Origin: VXNE01 sp965203615
GTDB lineage: Bacteria > Pseudomonadota > Gammaproteobacteria > Pseudomonadales > Azotimanducaceae
Length of the DNA: 64,000 bases
NCBI GenBank assembly: GCA_965203615.1
Contig: OZ241900.1
Coordinates: 2,976,001 to 3,040,000 of the forward strand
Reading direction: 5' to 3'
Part shown: positions 1 through 9,197 of the stretch, piece by piece
Layout of the letters: every line of letters begins with the position of its first letter
How positions within the stretch are numbered: the stretch's first letter is position 1
Translations under genes and position numbers: made by a program
The notes under the pieces: model-generated
Told to the model about the DNA's origin: nothing
Seen by the model: the letters and a program-made list of their open reading frames with translations, nothing else
Database searches by the model: none

Positions 1-196
1 CGGCGAGGGAAGAGTCCTGCGGCGGGCGGCCGACGGCGCCCCGGGAGAGCGGAGACCGAGCCCGGCGCTCCCCCCGATCCGTTCCCGGCGCGGCGCGCGG
101 GCGGTTCCCGCCGATCCCGCGGAACTGGCTGGCGGGGACGCCGCGCCCGCGCCGGGCCGGCGTGCCGCACCCCCGCGGCGTCGCCGCGCGGAAAGC

Positions 197-456
197 TGTC
201 AATGGCAACTGAAAACTGCACACTTCTGGCGAGGGCGAGCGTGCGATATTCAGGGCTTCCGGACAGCCTTCGCGGTGGCCGCGGGCCGCACTCCGGTCGC
301 TACGCTCCCTCCGTGCCGCCCGCGCGGCGGTCATGTCGACGTTCCCTCGCGACGTTCCTCCGAAGCGGACCGGAGCAGGTCCTGGTGTTCGCGCATGCGG
401 TAGCTGTTGCCGCGGATGTTGACGATATGGCAGTGGTGCGTAGCACCCTGCCATAG
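197..456 (-). mobile_element. Relic of the istB-side end of an IS21-type insertion sequence
   Basis: The sequence from 197 begins TGTCAATGGCAACTGAAAAC, the general form of IS21-family ends (TGTCA followed by an AACTGAAAA block). About 100 bases inside it, on the minus strand, lies the C-terminal tail of an IstB-like helper ATPase. The orientation is what an IS21 element expects: istB reading outward to the terminal repeat. Nothing of istA or of most of istB remains before the kinase gene at 649, so the element is truncated and immobile. I infer the family from the combination of end and tail; neither alone is conclusive. Confidence 0.5.
331..456 (-). pseudogene. istB-like ATPase, C-terminal remnant (about 41 codons)
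   Basis: Read on the minus strand, the frame closing at the TGA at 331-333 carries HHCHIVNIRGNSYRMREHQ, which has the shape of the C-terminal strand of IstB helper ATPases (H-x-x-H-I-V/I-x-x-x-G-x-S-Y-R). Upstream of about 456 the frame stays open but no longer resembles IstB, so the Walker motifs and the rest of the protein are missing. It is a leftover of a transposition helper and should have no function. The neighbouring IS-type terminus at 197 supports the reading. Confidence 0.45.
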
Positions 457-648
457 CGCGGGCGCGCCGACTGCCGGGTCGTCGCGACCGGGACGCGGAA
501 CCACGTCGCGACCCGCGCGTGTGGATGCCGACGGCGCGTGTGGTTATGGTAAGGGCGGAGTGGGGTCCGGGCGGCCAGAGAGGGGCATTCCTCGGCACCC
601 GGTCCGGGCAGGCAAGACAGCGCGGCGGCGATGTAATCGGAGGGCGCG

Positions 649-3000
649 ATGGCAGAGGAACGCGACGCCGGCCAGGGCGGCCGGGCGAAGGACGGCGGCG
701 CGGAGGACCGCGCGTCGGCGCTGGCGGCGGCGATCCTGCGCGTCAGCGAGAGCCTGGACCTCGGGACGGTGCTGCGCGAGATCGTGGAGGGGGCGCGGCG
801 CCTGACCGGGGCGCGGCTCGGCATCGCGGCCACCGTCGACGGGTCCGGCTTCCCCGGCGAGCACGTCTTCTCGGGATTCACGCCGGAGGGCGAGCGCGAG
901 CTGGCGGAGTGGCCGGACGGTCTCGGGATGGTCGAGCATCTGAACGAGCTGCCGGGGCCGCTGCGGGTGGCGGACCTGCCGGGCTACACGCGGAGCGTCG
1001 GCCTGACGCCGCTGCCGACCTTCCCGGGGACGTTCCAGGGCGCGCCGGTGCGCTACCGGGGCGCGGGCGTCGGCTACCTGTTCCTCGGCGAGAAGGCCGG
1101 CGGCGCGGCGTTCACGGAGGCCGACGAGGAGGTGCTCGTGCTGTTCGCGGCGCAGGCCGCGGCCGCGATCGGCAACGCCCGCGCGCACCGCGGCGAGCGG
1201 CGCGCGCGGCAGGACCTCGAGGCGCTCGTGGAGACCTCGCCGGTGGGCGTGGTGGTGTTCGACGGCGGGAGCGGAGGCGCGGCGTCGTACAACCGGGAGG
1301 CGCGGCGCATCGTCGAGAGCCTGCGCGCGCCGGGCGGTTCGCTGGAGGACCTGCTCGATATCGTCGTCTGCCGGCGCGCGGACGGCCGCGAGGTGTCGCT
1401 GGCGGAGTTCCCGCTCGCGCGGCAGTTCGCGGATCCCGAGACGGTGCGCTCGGAGGAGGTCGTGCTCTCCGTGCCGGACGGGCGCAGCGTGCGGACGCTG
1501 ATCAACGCGACGCCGATCCCGGGCGAGGCGCCGGAGACCGGCTCGGTGGTGGTGACCATGCAGGATCTCGCGCCGCTGGAGGAGACCGAGCGCCTGCGCA
1601 CGGAGTTCCTGGCACTGGTGAGCCACGAGCTGCGCACGCCGCTGACGTCGATCACGGGCTCGGCGGTGGCGCTGCTGGACGAGTCGGAGGCGCTCGACCC
1701 GGCGGAGATGCGGGAGTTCCACCGCATCATCTTCGAGCAGGCGGCGCACATGCGCGGGCTGGTCGCAGACCTGCTGGACGCGGGGCGCATCGACTCGGGG
1801 ACGCTGTCGGTCGCGCCGGAGCCGACCGCGGTGGCGGATCTGGTGGAGCGGGCGCGCAGCGCGTTCCTGACCGGCGAGCCCGGCCGCTGCGTGGCGGTGG
1901 ACCTGGCCGACGGGCTGCCTGCGGTGATGGCGGACCGCCAGCGCATCGTGCAGGTGCTGAACAACCTGCTGGCGAACGCGGGGCGGCACGCGGCCGCGCC
2001 GGCGGCGATCCGCGTGGCGGCGGCGCGGGACGGGCAGGACGTCGCGCTGTCGGTGGCGGACGACGGCGACGGCGTGCCGGCCGAACTGCTGCCGCGGCTG
2101 TTCCGAAAGCACGCCGGCGGCGGCAGCGGGACGGCGGGCCACGGCCTCGGCCTCGCGATCTGCAAGGGGCTGGTGGAGGCGCACGGCGGGCGCATCCGGG
2201 CGGCGAGCGAGGGCCCCGGGCGCGGCACCACCGTGACGTTCACGCTGCCGGCGGCGGCGCCCGGCGCGCTGGAGGCGGGGACGGGAAACGTCGGCGCGCG
2301 CTCGTCGCGCAAGCGGGCCGAGCGGGCGCGCATCCTGGTGGTGGACGACGACCCGAACACGCTGCGCTTCGCGCGCGACGCGCTGACGTCCGCCGGCTAC
2401 GCGCCGCTGGTGGCGGGCGCGCCGGACGACCTCGCCGGGCTGCTCCGGGCCGAGCGCCCGGATCTGGTGCTCCTCGACCTGCTGCTGCCCGGCCGCGACG
2501 GGCTGTCGCTGCTGGAGGAGATCCCGGAGCTGTCCGATCTGCCGGTGATCTTCATCTCCGCCTACGGCCGGGACGAGACGGTCGCGCGGGCGTTCGAGCT
2601 CGGCGCCGACGACTACCTGGTCAAGCCGTTCTCGCCGACCGAGCTGGCGGCGCGCGTCGGGGCGGCGCTGCGCCGCCACCGGGAGCCGGAGCCGTTCGTG
2701 CTGGGCGAGCTGGAGATCCGCTACGACAGCGGCGAGGTGACGGTGCGCGGCGAGACGGTGGACCTCACGGCCATGGAGTTCGAGGTGCTGCGGCTCCTGT
2801 CGGTCAACGCCGGGCGCGTGGTGCGCCACGACACCCTGCTGCGGCGGGTGTGGGAGGGGCGCAACAACGCCGACGCGAACCTGGTGCGCATCGCCGTGCA
2901 GCGGCTGCGCGGCAAGCTTGGCGACAGCGCCGACGCCCCGCGCTGGATCTTCACCCGGCGCGGCGTCGGCTACCGCATGCCGAGACCCGGCGAGAGCTGA
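649..3000 (+). CDS. Hybrid histidine kinase with its own OmpR-type response regulator (GAF-PAS-HisKA-HATPase-REC-wHTH)
   Basis: The protein has 783 residues. In order: a GAF domain (about 30-180), a PAS-like segment (190-305), HisKA with the phospho-acceptor H326 in SHELRTPL, a HATPase with its N-box near 435-447 and the G-boxes near 470-530, a receiver domain (561-676) with D610 and K659, and an OmpR/PhoB winged-helix DNA-binding domain (690-777) ending in RRGVGYRM. Sensor, kinase, receiver and DNA-binding output are therefore one chain; normally kinase and OmpR-type regulator are two proteins. No transmembrane segment is visible, so sensing is probably cytoplasmic through GAF/PAS. The ATG is preceded by CGGAGGG at 638-643. 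Third codon positions are almost all G or C, and G+C is well above that of the genes downstream, which suggests a different origin. Target genes are unknown. Confidence 0.88.
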   Translation: MAEERDAGQGGRAKDGGAEDRASALAAAILRVSESLDLGTVLREIVEGARRLTGARLGIAATVDGSGFPGEHVFSGFTPEGERELAEWPDGLGMVEHLNELPGPLRVADLPGYTRSVGLTPLPTFPGTFQGAPVRYRGAGVGYLFLGEKAGGAAFTEADEEVLVLFAAQAAAAIGNARAHRGERRARQDLEALVETSPVGVVVFDGGSGGAASYNREARRIVESLRAPGGSLEDLLDIVVCRRADGREVSLAEFPLARQFADPETVRSEEVVLSVPDGRSVRTLINATPIPGEAPETGSVVVTMQDLAPLEETERLRTEFLALVSHELRTPLTSITGSAVALLDESEALDPAEMREFHRIIFEQAAHMRGLVADLLDAGRIDSGTLSVAPEPTAVADLVERARSAFLTGEPGRCVAVDLADGLPAVMADRQRIVQVLNNLLANAGRHAAAPAAIRVAAARDGQDVALSVADDGDGVPAELLPRLFRKHAGGGSGTAGHGLGLAICKGLVEAHGGRIRAASEGPGRGTTVTFTLPAAAPGALEAGTGNVGARSSRKRAERARILVVDDDPNTLRFARDALTSAGYAPLVAGAPDDLAGLLRAERPDLVLLDLLLPGRDGLSLLEEIPELSDLPVIFISAYGRDETVARAFELGADDYLVKPFSPTELAARVGAALRRHREPEPFVLGELEIRYDSGEVTVRGETVDLTAMEFEVLRLLSVNAGRVVRHDTLLRRVWEGRNNADANLVRIAVQRLRGKLGDSADAPRWIFTRRGVGYRMPRPGES

Positions 3001-3266
3001 CGACGCGCTCCGCTCCACTCCGCATCCGACCGACCTGAAGGGCGGTGCTGGCGGACGCGCTTGCCCCGAATACCCCGATTCCGCTTTGTATTATGAATAT
3101 GAAATGTAAGTTATCAATATTGACATGATTTCGTTATGGAACCTCAGGGGTTCGCGTGTCACTGTACGGGGCAACGGTTCGTGGCCGGGAGATGACCAGC
3201 GCCGAAACGCGGATTCGCGCTACGACGCGGCGGCTTGGGTTCGTGGCCGTATCTCAAGGAGCATTT
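3001..3266. other. Intergenic stretch with an AT-rich break
   Basis: I see no gene here. The G+C-rich left segment ends at about 3080 and is followed by some 45 AT-rich bases (3085-3130, including TATTATGAATATGAAATG and a TTGACA at 3119-3124). This is a plausible promoter region for the dehydrogenase gene, but no well-spaced -35/-10 pair stands out. It also marks the compositional boundary between the kinase segment and the rest of the window. Confidence 0.4.
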
Positions 3267-4265
3267 GTGCCCAGCGATTTCGTCAATGTCGTGGTCCAGA
3301 CCTATCGCCGCTTAACGACACCGCACCCGATGGCTCACAAGGTGGACCTGACTGGAAAAAATGCCATCGTCACTGGCGGTGCGGAACGATCCATCGGTTA
3401 CGAAGTCGCGAAAACGCTCGCTGCTTGGGGGGCGGATGTCGTTGTGACCACGCTGGTTGGTGGCCAGCGGCTGGAGCAATCCCTCCACAATGACTTGCGG
3501 TCGCTGGAGGTGGATGAGCCCCGCCTTACAGCGAGGGAGATGGACCTGTCGGATCCAGCTAGCGTGGCGGATTTCGTCGCTTGGTATGCCGAACGCACCG
3601 ACGAGCTTCATGTGCTGGTCAACAATGCCGGCGTATTCAAGGACATGGCGAAGCGCAGCAAAGCGCCGATACTGGCTGCGGACGGGATCGAAGTCCATTG
3701 GCGCGTCAACTTCCTTGGCACCTTCCACCTGACGATGCTCTTGATCCCGATGCTCAAACACGGGGGCGCGGGTGGCGATGCCCGCGTGGTCATCACGTCC
3801 TCCGACCCCCATCGCCTGGCAAGTAACGCGAGCTTGTTCTCCGAGAATTCGGGCGACTACGACTCATGGGACACATACGCTCGATCGAAGCTGGCGCTAG
3901 TGCATTTCAGCAACGAGATTCAGCGCCGTTATGCGGAGGAGTTCAACCTTCAGTCCGCTGTGCTCCACCCCGGGTCCGTTCAGACCAATCTGCAATTGGC
4001 CGGATTGGACCGCAATCCAGTGCTGAGTCGAATGCACCGTCTCGCGGAGCCGCTCATGAAGCCGTTTTTTCTCACGCCGAATCAAGGCGCGCAAACGACG
4101 ATCTTCTGCGCCACGACGACACCGTTGGAGGGCGGTCGATACTACGAATCCTGTGCCATCTCCGAGGCTTCCGAAGAGGCTTCCGAAGAACTCGTGGCGA
4201 AGCGCCTTTGGGATGAGGCGGCAGATTGGGTAGCGGCGCAAGAGGCCGCGCATGGCGCGGAGTGA
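3267..4265 (+). CDS. Short-chain dehydrogenase/reductase (retinol dehydrogenase-like)
   Basis: A classical Rossmann-fold SDR of 332 residues. The cofactor loop is TGGAERSIG at 36-44, a variant of TGxxxGIG. NNAG is at 119-122, the catalytic serine lies in ITSSD (178-179), and the Y-x-x-x-K pair is Y204/K208. The C-terminal part, with HPGSVQTNL and a later region on Tyr-rich residues, recalls WWOX/retinol-dehydrogenase-type members. The substrate cannot be told. I chose GTG at 3267 because AAGGAG lies five bases upstream (3256-3261); the ATG at 3330, 21 codons later, begins right at the domain but has no visible ribosome-binding site. The next gene starts 123 bases downstream and is not obviously related. 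Confidence 0.85.
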   Translation: MPSDFVNVVVQTYRRLTTPHPMAHKVDLTGKNAIVTGGAERSIGYEVAKTLAAWGADVVVTTLVGGQRLEQSLHNDLRSLEVDEPRLTAREMDLSDPASVADFVAWYAERTDELHVLVNNAGVFKDMAKRSKAPILAADGIEVHWRVNFLGTFHLTMLLIPMLKHGGAGGDARVVITSSDPHRLASNASLFSENSGDYDSWDTYARSKLALVHFSNEIQRRYAEEFNLQSAVLHPGSVQTNLQLAGLDRNPVLSRMHRLAEPLMKPFFLTPNQGAQTTIFCATTTPLEGGRYYESCAISEASEEASEELVAKRLWDEAADWVAAQEAAHGAE

Positions 4266-4388
4266 GAGACCGGGGGCGATCCGCGTCCTAGCTGGTACGG
4301 GGCGCTCGCATCAGTATCGGCTGGACAGCCTCGATTCGCAGAAGTGGATCGGGCCCCGTGACGATGGGTCTACGCGCGGGAACGGGGG

Positions 4389-7300
4389 GTGCCATTGAGC
4401 GACGACGCCGACAGCCACCAAGGCGAACCCGCTGGGCCACTTGCCTATATGGCAAGCAATGGCGTCGCCGCCAACCTGCTGATGCTCGCTATTGTCGCAG
4501 CGGGACTCGTGTCGTTGAACGGCATCGTGTTCGACATGTGGCCGACGCTGCCGTTCCATCAGGTCGAGGTCTCCGTACCGTACCCCGGCGCCACGCCGGA
4601 CGAGATCGAAGAGTCGATCGTTACCAAGATCGAGGAGCAGGTCGCACCCCTTAACAACGTCAAGTCCGTTAACTCAGTGGCGGCACCCGGCATGGCCTCC
4701 GTTCGAGTGGAACTGAAGTCAGGCGCGGATATGAGCCAGGCGTTGGACGACATCGAGTCGGCAGTTGGCGGAATCCAGTCGTTCCCGAGCGGTGCGGAGC
4801 GTCCCCGGTTTCGGGAAATCGACAATCTGCAGAGCGTGGTTCGCCTAATCGTCTATGGCGATATCCCGGAACGCTCGCTGAAGGAAATCGCGCGACAAAT
4901 CGAAGACGAACTTGCCGCACTCGAGGGAGTGTCGGAAGTGGACACGACCGGCGCGAGGGACTACGAGATCTCTATCGAAGTGCCGCAGCATCAGCTCCGG
5001 GCTCTGGGCCTGACCCTGCAAGACATCGCCGATGCCGTCCGGGCCAGTTCCCTGAATCTCTCCGGAGGCAGGATCGACACGGACGAGCGCGAGGTGCGCG
5101 TGCGGACGCTCGGCCAGCGCTATGACCAGATGGACTTCGAGGACATCGTGGTTCTGGCCCAACGTGACGGTTCCGTGTTGCGGCTCGGCCAGATCGCGGA
5201 CGTGCACGATGCATTCGAGGAAACAGATCTGGTGATCAGGCATCAGGACAAGGCGGCCGTCTTCATCGAGATCTTCCGCGTCGGCGACGAACAGGTCGTC
5301 GATGTCGCCGAAGCCATCAAAGACCATGTCTACGATGTCTTGATTCCTTCGTTGCCCGCAGGCGTGGGGATCACGGTGTGGAACGACGACTCGGAGTTCT
5401 TCGACGCCTGCGTTGACCTGTTGCTGAAAAACGGCACGTTGGGTCTGCTCCTCGTTTTCGTAGCGCTCGCGCTGTTTCTCGAGATCCGCGTTTCGATCTG
5501 GGTGGTCGTGGGCATTGCGGTATCTGCGATCGGGGCGCTCGCGGTCATCCTGGCACTAGACCTCCTTATCGACTCCAACGCCCTGTTCGCCTTCGTACTC
5601 GCGATCGGCATTGTCGTCGACGACGCGATCGTCGTGGCCGAGCATGTCTATCATGAACGCAAAAGCGGCGCTCCGGGGCTAGTGGCGGCCATTCGCGGCG
5701 TACGCCGCATCGCCGTGCCGCTGACATTTGCGGTCCTGACCTCCATCGTCGCGTTCTCACCTCTGCTGTTCCTGCCCGGGGGCATGGGCGAGATCCTGTT
5801 CCCCGTGCCGATCATCCTGATCGCCATGCTGGTGATCTCTTTGGGGGAGTCGCTCCTGGTGATGCCCCACCACTTGTCGCGCCTGCCGGGTCTGGACTGG
5901 GTCCCGTCGGCCCGTATCGACCGATTCCTGTGGACGACCCAAAACGCGGTGGATCGCGCCTTGAGGAAGTTTGTGAGCGGTCCCCTGGACCGGTGGCTGC
6001 AATTTGCGACCGAGCAACCCGCGGTCATCATCGCCGGCGCGATTGGCTTGCTGGTGATCAGTGTTTCCCTGTTGCCCGCCGGAATCGTCAGGACAGCCTT
6101 CGCAAACCAGGTGGAGGGGGACTTCGTGACCGTCAGCCTGGAGATGCCGGATGGCACGTCTGCAGAGCGCACCTACGACGTAGCCCGGGAAATCGAGGAA
6201 GCCGGGCATCGTGTCGTCGAACGACTCTCGCGTGACCGACCGGACGGCGCCGAACCCCTGCTCAACGGGGTCATCGTCACAGTTGGTCAGGGAGCACGCG
6301 TCGAGGGCGGTGGTCTGATTCCTCAACCCAGTCTCAACCCACAAGGCAACATCGCCACCGTCGAGTTCAAGCTCCTCGGTGCGCAGCGTCGGCAAATCGA
6401 AACGCGGACCTTCATGGAGGCTTGGCGGGAAGAGGTCGGGGTGTTGCCATACGCTCGCGGCGTCAGCTTCGCCAGCGAATTGGTCACGCTCGGTAATCCC
6501 GTGGAATTTGTGCTGTCCCATCCTGACGTCGAACAACTAGGTGCTGTTGCCGACTCGGTTGTCACCGGCCTTCGCGGCATGCAGGGCGTTTTCGACGTGC
6601 GTTCGGACCACGCGCCGGGCGTCAAGGAAATCCAACTGGAGTTGAAGCCGGCCGCCCGTACGCTTGGACTCACCGTAGAACAGGTTGCCTTCCAAGTTCG
6701 CGCGGCTTTCTTCGGCGCAGAAGCCTTGCGAGTCCAGCGCGGCCGAGAGGAAGTGAAGGTTTATGTCCGCCTGCCCCGTACGGAGCGTGAGTCGATCACG
6801 GATATCGAGCGATACCTCATCCGCACGCCATATGGCGGCGAAGTGCCGCTTGTACAGGTCGCCGCCCTTCGCGAGGGGACTTCGCCGTTGACCATCCGGC
6901 GCAAGGACGGTCAACGCATCGTCACCGTCACGGCGGATGTAGATCGGTCTGCGATTACCGGCAACCAAGCCACCGACGCTGTCGTGCGCGACATATTGCC
7001 TGGGCTTGTCGATGCCCATCCCGGGCTGACCTATCGGTTCGGCGGTCAGGCGCAGCAGCAGATCGAGTCCTTCGACTCGCTCTTCCGCAGCTTTGCCCTC
7101 GCCATGTTCCTCATCTTCGCGCTGCTTGCCGTCCCCCTCCGGTCCTACGTTCAGCCCCTGATCATCATGGCCGTGATCCCGTTCGGGTTGATCGGCGTGA
7201 TCATGGGCCACCTGGTCATCGGGATTGCCTTCAGTTTCACATCCGCCATGGGCTTCGTTGGACTAAGCGGTGTCGTGGTCAACGACTCGTTGGTCATGAT

Positions 7301-7610
7301 GGACTTTATCAATCGGCTACGGAGAGAAGGGGTTCCGGCGCGAGAGGCGATCATTGAGGGGGCCAAGCAACGGTTTCGCCCGATCATGCTCACTTCGGTA
7401 ACCACGTTCCTCGGGTTCACGCCGCTCATTCTCGAAAGGGCCATTCACGCGAAGTTCCTGGTTCCCTTCGCGGCGTCGCTCGGTTTCGGCATTCTCATCA
7501 CGACCGCGCTATTGATGGTTCTCGTGCCCGCCTTGGCATCAATCCACTTTCGCAAGCAGATCATGCTGTCGGAAGCTGGCGAACGACCGGTTTCGGGGGC
7601 TGTGGCCTAG
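4389..7610 (+). CDS. RND-family efflux pump, inner-membrane subunit (AcrB/HAE1-like)
   Basis: A resistance-nodulation-division transporter of 1073 residues, close to the family norm. The N-terminal helix is followed by the porter-domain opening (PYPGATPDEIEESIV), the first large periplasmic loop, a helix bundle with GIVVDDAIVVAEH (the RND D-D motif of the proton relay), the second periplasmic loop, and a C-terminal bundle with VVNDSLVMMDF. It should sit in the inner membrane and export compounds with proton motive force. RND pumps normally need a periplasmic adaptor protein and an outer-membrane channel; neither gene adjoins it here. The start is a GTG at 4389 after a G-run. The gene is alone on its strand with about 120 bases before it. 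Confidence 0.9.
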   Translation: MPLSDDADSHQGEPAGPLAYMASNGVAANLLMLAIVAAGLVSLNGIVFDMWPTLPFHQVEVSVPYPGATPDEIEESIVTKIEEQVAPLNNVKSVNSVAAPGMASVRVELKSGADMSQALDDIESAVGGIQSFPSGAERPRFREIDNLQSVVRLIVYGDIPERSLKEIARQIEDELAALEGVSEVDTTGARDYEISIEVPQHQLRALGLTLQDIADAVRASSLNLSGGRIDTDEREVRVRTLGQRYDQMDFEDIVVLAQRDGSVLRLGQIADVHDAFEETDLVIRHQDKAAVFIEIFRVGDEQVVDVAEAIKDHVYDVLIPSLPAGVGITVWNDDSEFFDACVDLLLKNGTLGLLLVFVALALFLEIRVSIWVVVGIAVSAIGALAVILALDLLIDSNALFAFVLAIGIVVDDAIVVAEHVYHERKSGAPGLVAAIRGVRRIAVPLTFAVLTSIVAFSPLLFLPGGMGEILFPVPIILIAMLVISLGESLLVMPHHLSRLPGLDWVPSARIDRFLWTTQNAVDRALRKFVSGPLDRWLQFATEQPAVIIAGAIGLLVISVSLLPAGIVRTAFANQVEGDFVTVSLEMPDGTSAERTYDVAREIEEAGHRVVERLSRDRPDGAEPLLNGVIVTVGQGARVEGGGLIPQPSLNPQGNIATVEFKLLGAQRRQIETRTFMEAWREEVGVLPYARGVSFASELVTLGNPVEFVLSHPDVEQLGAVADSVVTGLRGMQGVFDVRSDHAPGVKEIQLELKPAARTLGLTVEQVAFQVRAAFFGAEALRVQRGREEVKVYVRLPRTERESITDIERYLIRTPYGGEVPLVQVAALREGTSPLTIRRKDGQRIVTVTADVDRSAITGNQATDAVVRDILPGLVDAHPGLTYRFGGQAQQQIESFDSLFRSFALAMFLIFALLAVPLRSYVQPLIIMAVIPFGLIGVIMGHLVIGIAFSFTSAMGFVGLSGVVVNDSLVMMDFINRLRREGVPAREAIIEGAKQRFRPIMLTSVTTFLGFTPLILERAIHAKFLVPFAASLGFGILITTALLMVLVPALASIHFRKQIMLSEAGERPVSGAVA

Positions 7611-8117
7611 GCAACGGGGAAGCCAGTGTCATGGTCCCGAGCTGTCCCTATCCGTGAGATTCGAATCGAAATCTAGTTTCGTGCCGGCAACACATCAGTC
7701 CTCCTTTTCGACGACCGCGCCACCGCTCCGACAGCGGGGCGCTGCTCGTTGCCCCTGACGGTGGACCGGCGCATCCGCGGCGTACAATTCGGGCCGGAGA
7801 CCTCGTGCTGCGCTTGCGCGTGTGCGCCATGGCGCTACGCTTCGCCGACGGCGACTGGGTGTGGGTGGATTCCGACGAGCCCGCCGTCGACGGGCGGTAC
7901 GTCGCAGTATGGGACCCGGAGACTGAGGGTCAAAGGAGAGCTCTACCTGGTGGTGGACGGAGCGCGTATTCTGCGGACGTCGGATGCGGACGTGCCGGGG
8001 CGCGGCAGCGCAGTCTGTTCTGGCGCGAACATCAAAAAAAAGGGACGTACCTCATTGAAATGCAATGACCTTGACTCACTGAACAAGCGCCTTGGTGAGA
8101 TATGCGGGCTAACCGCG
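7611..8117. other. Gap holding only a broken repressor relic
   Basis: Apart from the S24/LexA-like remnant described separately (7804-8030), no gene is apparent. The last part (8031-8117) has an A9 run near 8032 and then the end of the minus-strand binding-protein gene. No clear terminator was found. Confidence 0.4.
7804..8030 (+). pseudogene. LexA/phage-repressor type S24 peptidase domain, frameshifted remnant
   Basis: The reading LRLRVCAMALRFADGDWVWV followed by D-x-D-E-P-x-x-D-G-R-Y-V-A-V matches the catalytic-domain entry of S24 peptidases, where the usual text is G-x-S-M-x-P-x-x-x-D-G-D-W-V. The frame is lost near 7920; one frame over it resumes as LYLVVDGARILRTSDADVP, the following beta strands. 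The position of the catalytic serine reads alanine (AMAL). There is no N-terminal helix-turn-helix domain. This is therefore a decayed copy of a phage-type repressor or a small S24 protein, with frameshift, missing nucleophile and missing N-terminus all pointing to a pseudogene. Confidence 0.5.
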
Positions 8118-9197
8118 TCAGCGCGCCAGCCAGGCGCTGAATCGCTCGTTCACCTCGTCGGCGTGGTCGCTCCACCATTCTGAATTGATCGGCAGGGCGC
8201 GAACCATGTTCTGCGCGCTGGTGGGCACATGCGGCTGCATGTCCATGCCGGTCGCAAGGTGCCTGTCGATCAGCGCGGCCCCTGAGAGCCTGCCGGGACT
8301 GTACGAGATGTAGTGGCTCAGGTCAGCCTGCCTGTCGGGTCGAGACGCATAGGCAAGGAAACTGCGGGCGGTATCCAGGTTTCGCGTTCCCGCCACGATG
8401 GCCCAGCCGGTGGTGTCCATCACCTGCCCGTCCCAGACGATGACGAAGGGTTGTTTCTCCATGACCTGCGCATCGAAGATGCGGCCGTTGTAGGCGGTGC
8501 TCATCACCACCTCGCGGTCGGCGAGCATCTGCGGCGGCTGCGCGCCGGTCTCCCACCAGACGATGTCGTCTTTTATGGTGTCGAGTTTGCGGAATGCGCG
8601 GGCCATGCCGGCGTCTGTCCCCAGCGTCGCGTAGATGTCGGCAATGGGTACGCCGTCCGCCATCAGGGCGAACTCCAGGTTCGCCTGGGCTACCCGGCGC
8701 ATGCCCCGGCGACCGGGGAATCGTTCCGTGTCGAACAGATCGGCAATGGTGGCCGGCGTGTCGTCGGGAAAACTCTCCGTGTTATAGGCGTAGATCGTGG
8801 AATAGATGACGAAAGCGCCGCCGCAGTCCGTGACCGTCCCGGCGAGAAAGTCCTCTCTTGTCGGCCTGCCATCCGCCGCTGGCGCCAGGTCTTCGGTCTC
8901 AACCAGTTCCAGGAGTCCCTCGTCGCAGCCAAGCACCAGGTCCGCCATTTCCAGATCGACGAGGTCCCAATGCACGTTGCCGGTTTCGACCTGGGCGCGC
9001 ACCTGGGCGAGTCCTCCGTTGTAGACCTCGACAAGAACGTCCACTCCGCTTTCGGCCGCGAACGGCTCGAGCACCGCCTTTCTGGTCGCCTGCTCGTAAG
9101 CGCCGCCCCAGGACACCACGGTCAGGGACTCCGCCGATGCGAGGCAGCACGTCGAGAGCAGAAGCGCGACGACGATCCCCGTCCCGTTTGTCGTCAT
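8118..9197 (-). CDS. Periplasmic polyamine-type ABC transporter binding protein (PotD-like)
   Basis: A secreted extracellular solute-binding protein of 359 residues. It opens with a signal peptide ending near SAES (hydrophobic ALLLSTCCLAS), then TVVSWGGAYEQATRKAVLEPF, the usual start of family-1 binding proteins for spermidine/putrescine or similar cations. The ATG at 9197 is preceded by AGGAGG with good spacing, and it overlaps the stop of the upstream ATPase gene by four bases (ATGA), so the two are translationally coupled. It should capture the substrate in the periplasm for the ATPase/permease complex. The exact ligand is not decidable; polyamine, opine-like or thiamine-type ligands are all possible in this group. 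Confidence 0.85.
   Translation of the reverse strand: MTTNGTGIVVALLLSTCCLASAESLTVVSWGGAYEQATRKAVLEPFAAESGVDVLVEVYNGGLAQVRAQVETGNVHWDLVDLEMADLVLGCDEGLLELVETEDLAPAADGRPTREDFLAGTVTDCGGAFVIYSTIYAYNTESFPDDTPATIADLFDTERFPGRRGMRRVAQANLEFALMADGVPIADIYATLGTDAGMARAFRKLDTIKDDIVWWETGAQPPQMLADREVVMSTAYNGRIFDAQVMEKQPFVIVWDGQVMDTTGWAIVAGTRNLDTARSFLAYASRPDRQADLSHYISYSPGRLSGAALIDRHLATGMDMQPHVPTSAQNMVRALPINSEWWSDHADEVNERFSAWLAR

Noticed and set aside
519..3038. Very long open frames on both strands over the hybrid kinase gene
   Set aside because: They are artefacts of extreme G+C (few stop codons); their translations are Arg/Ala/Gly repeats without domains, whereas one frame carries all kinase motifs.
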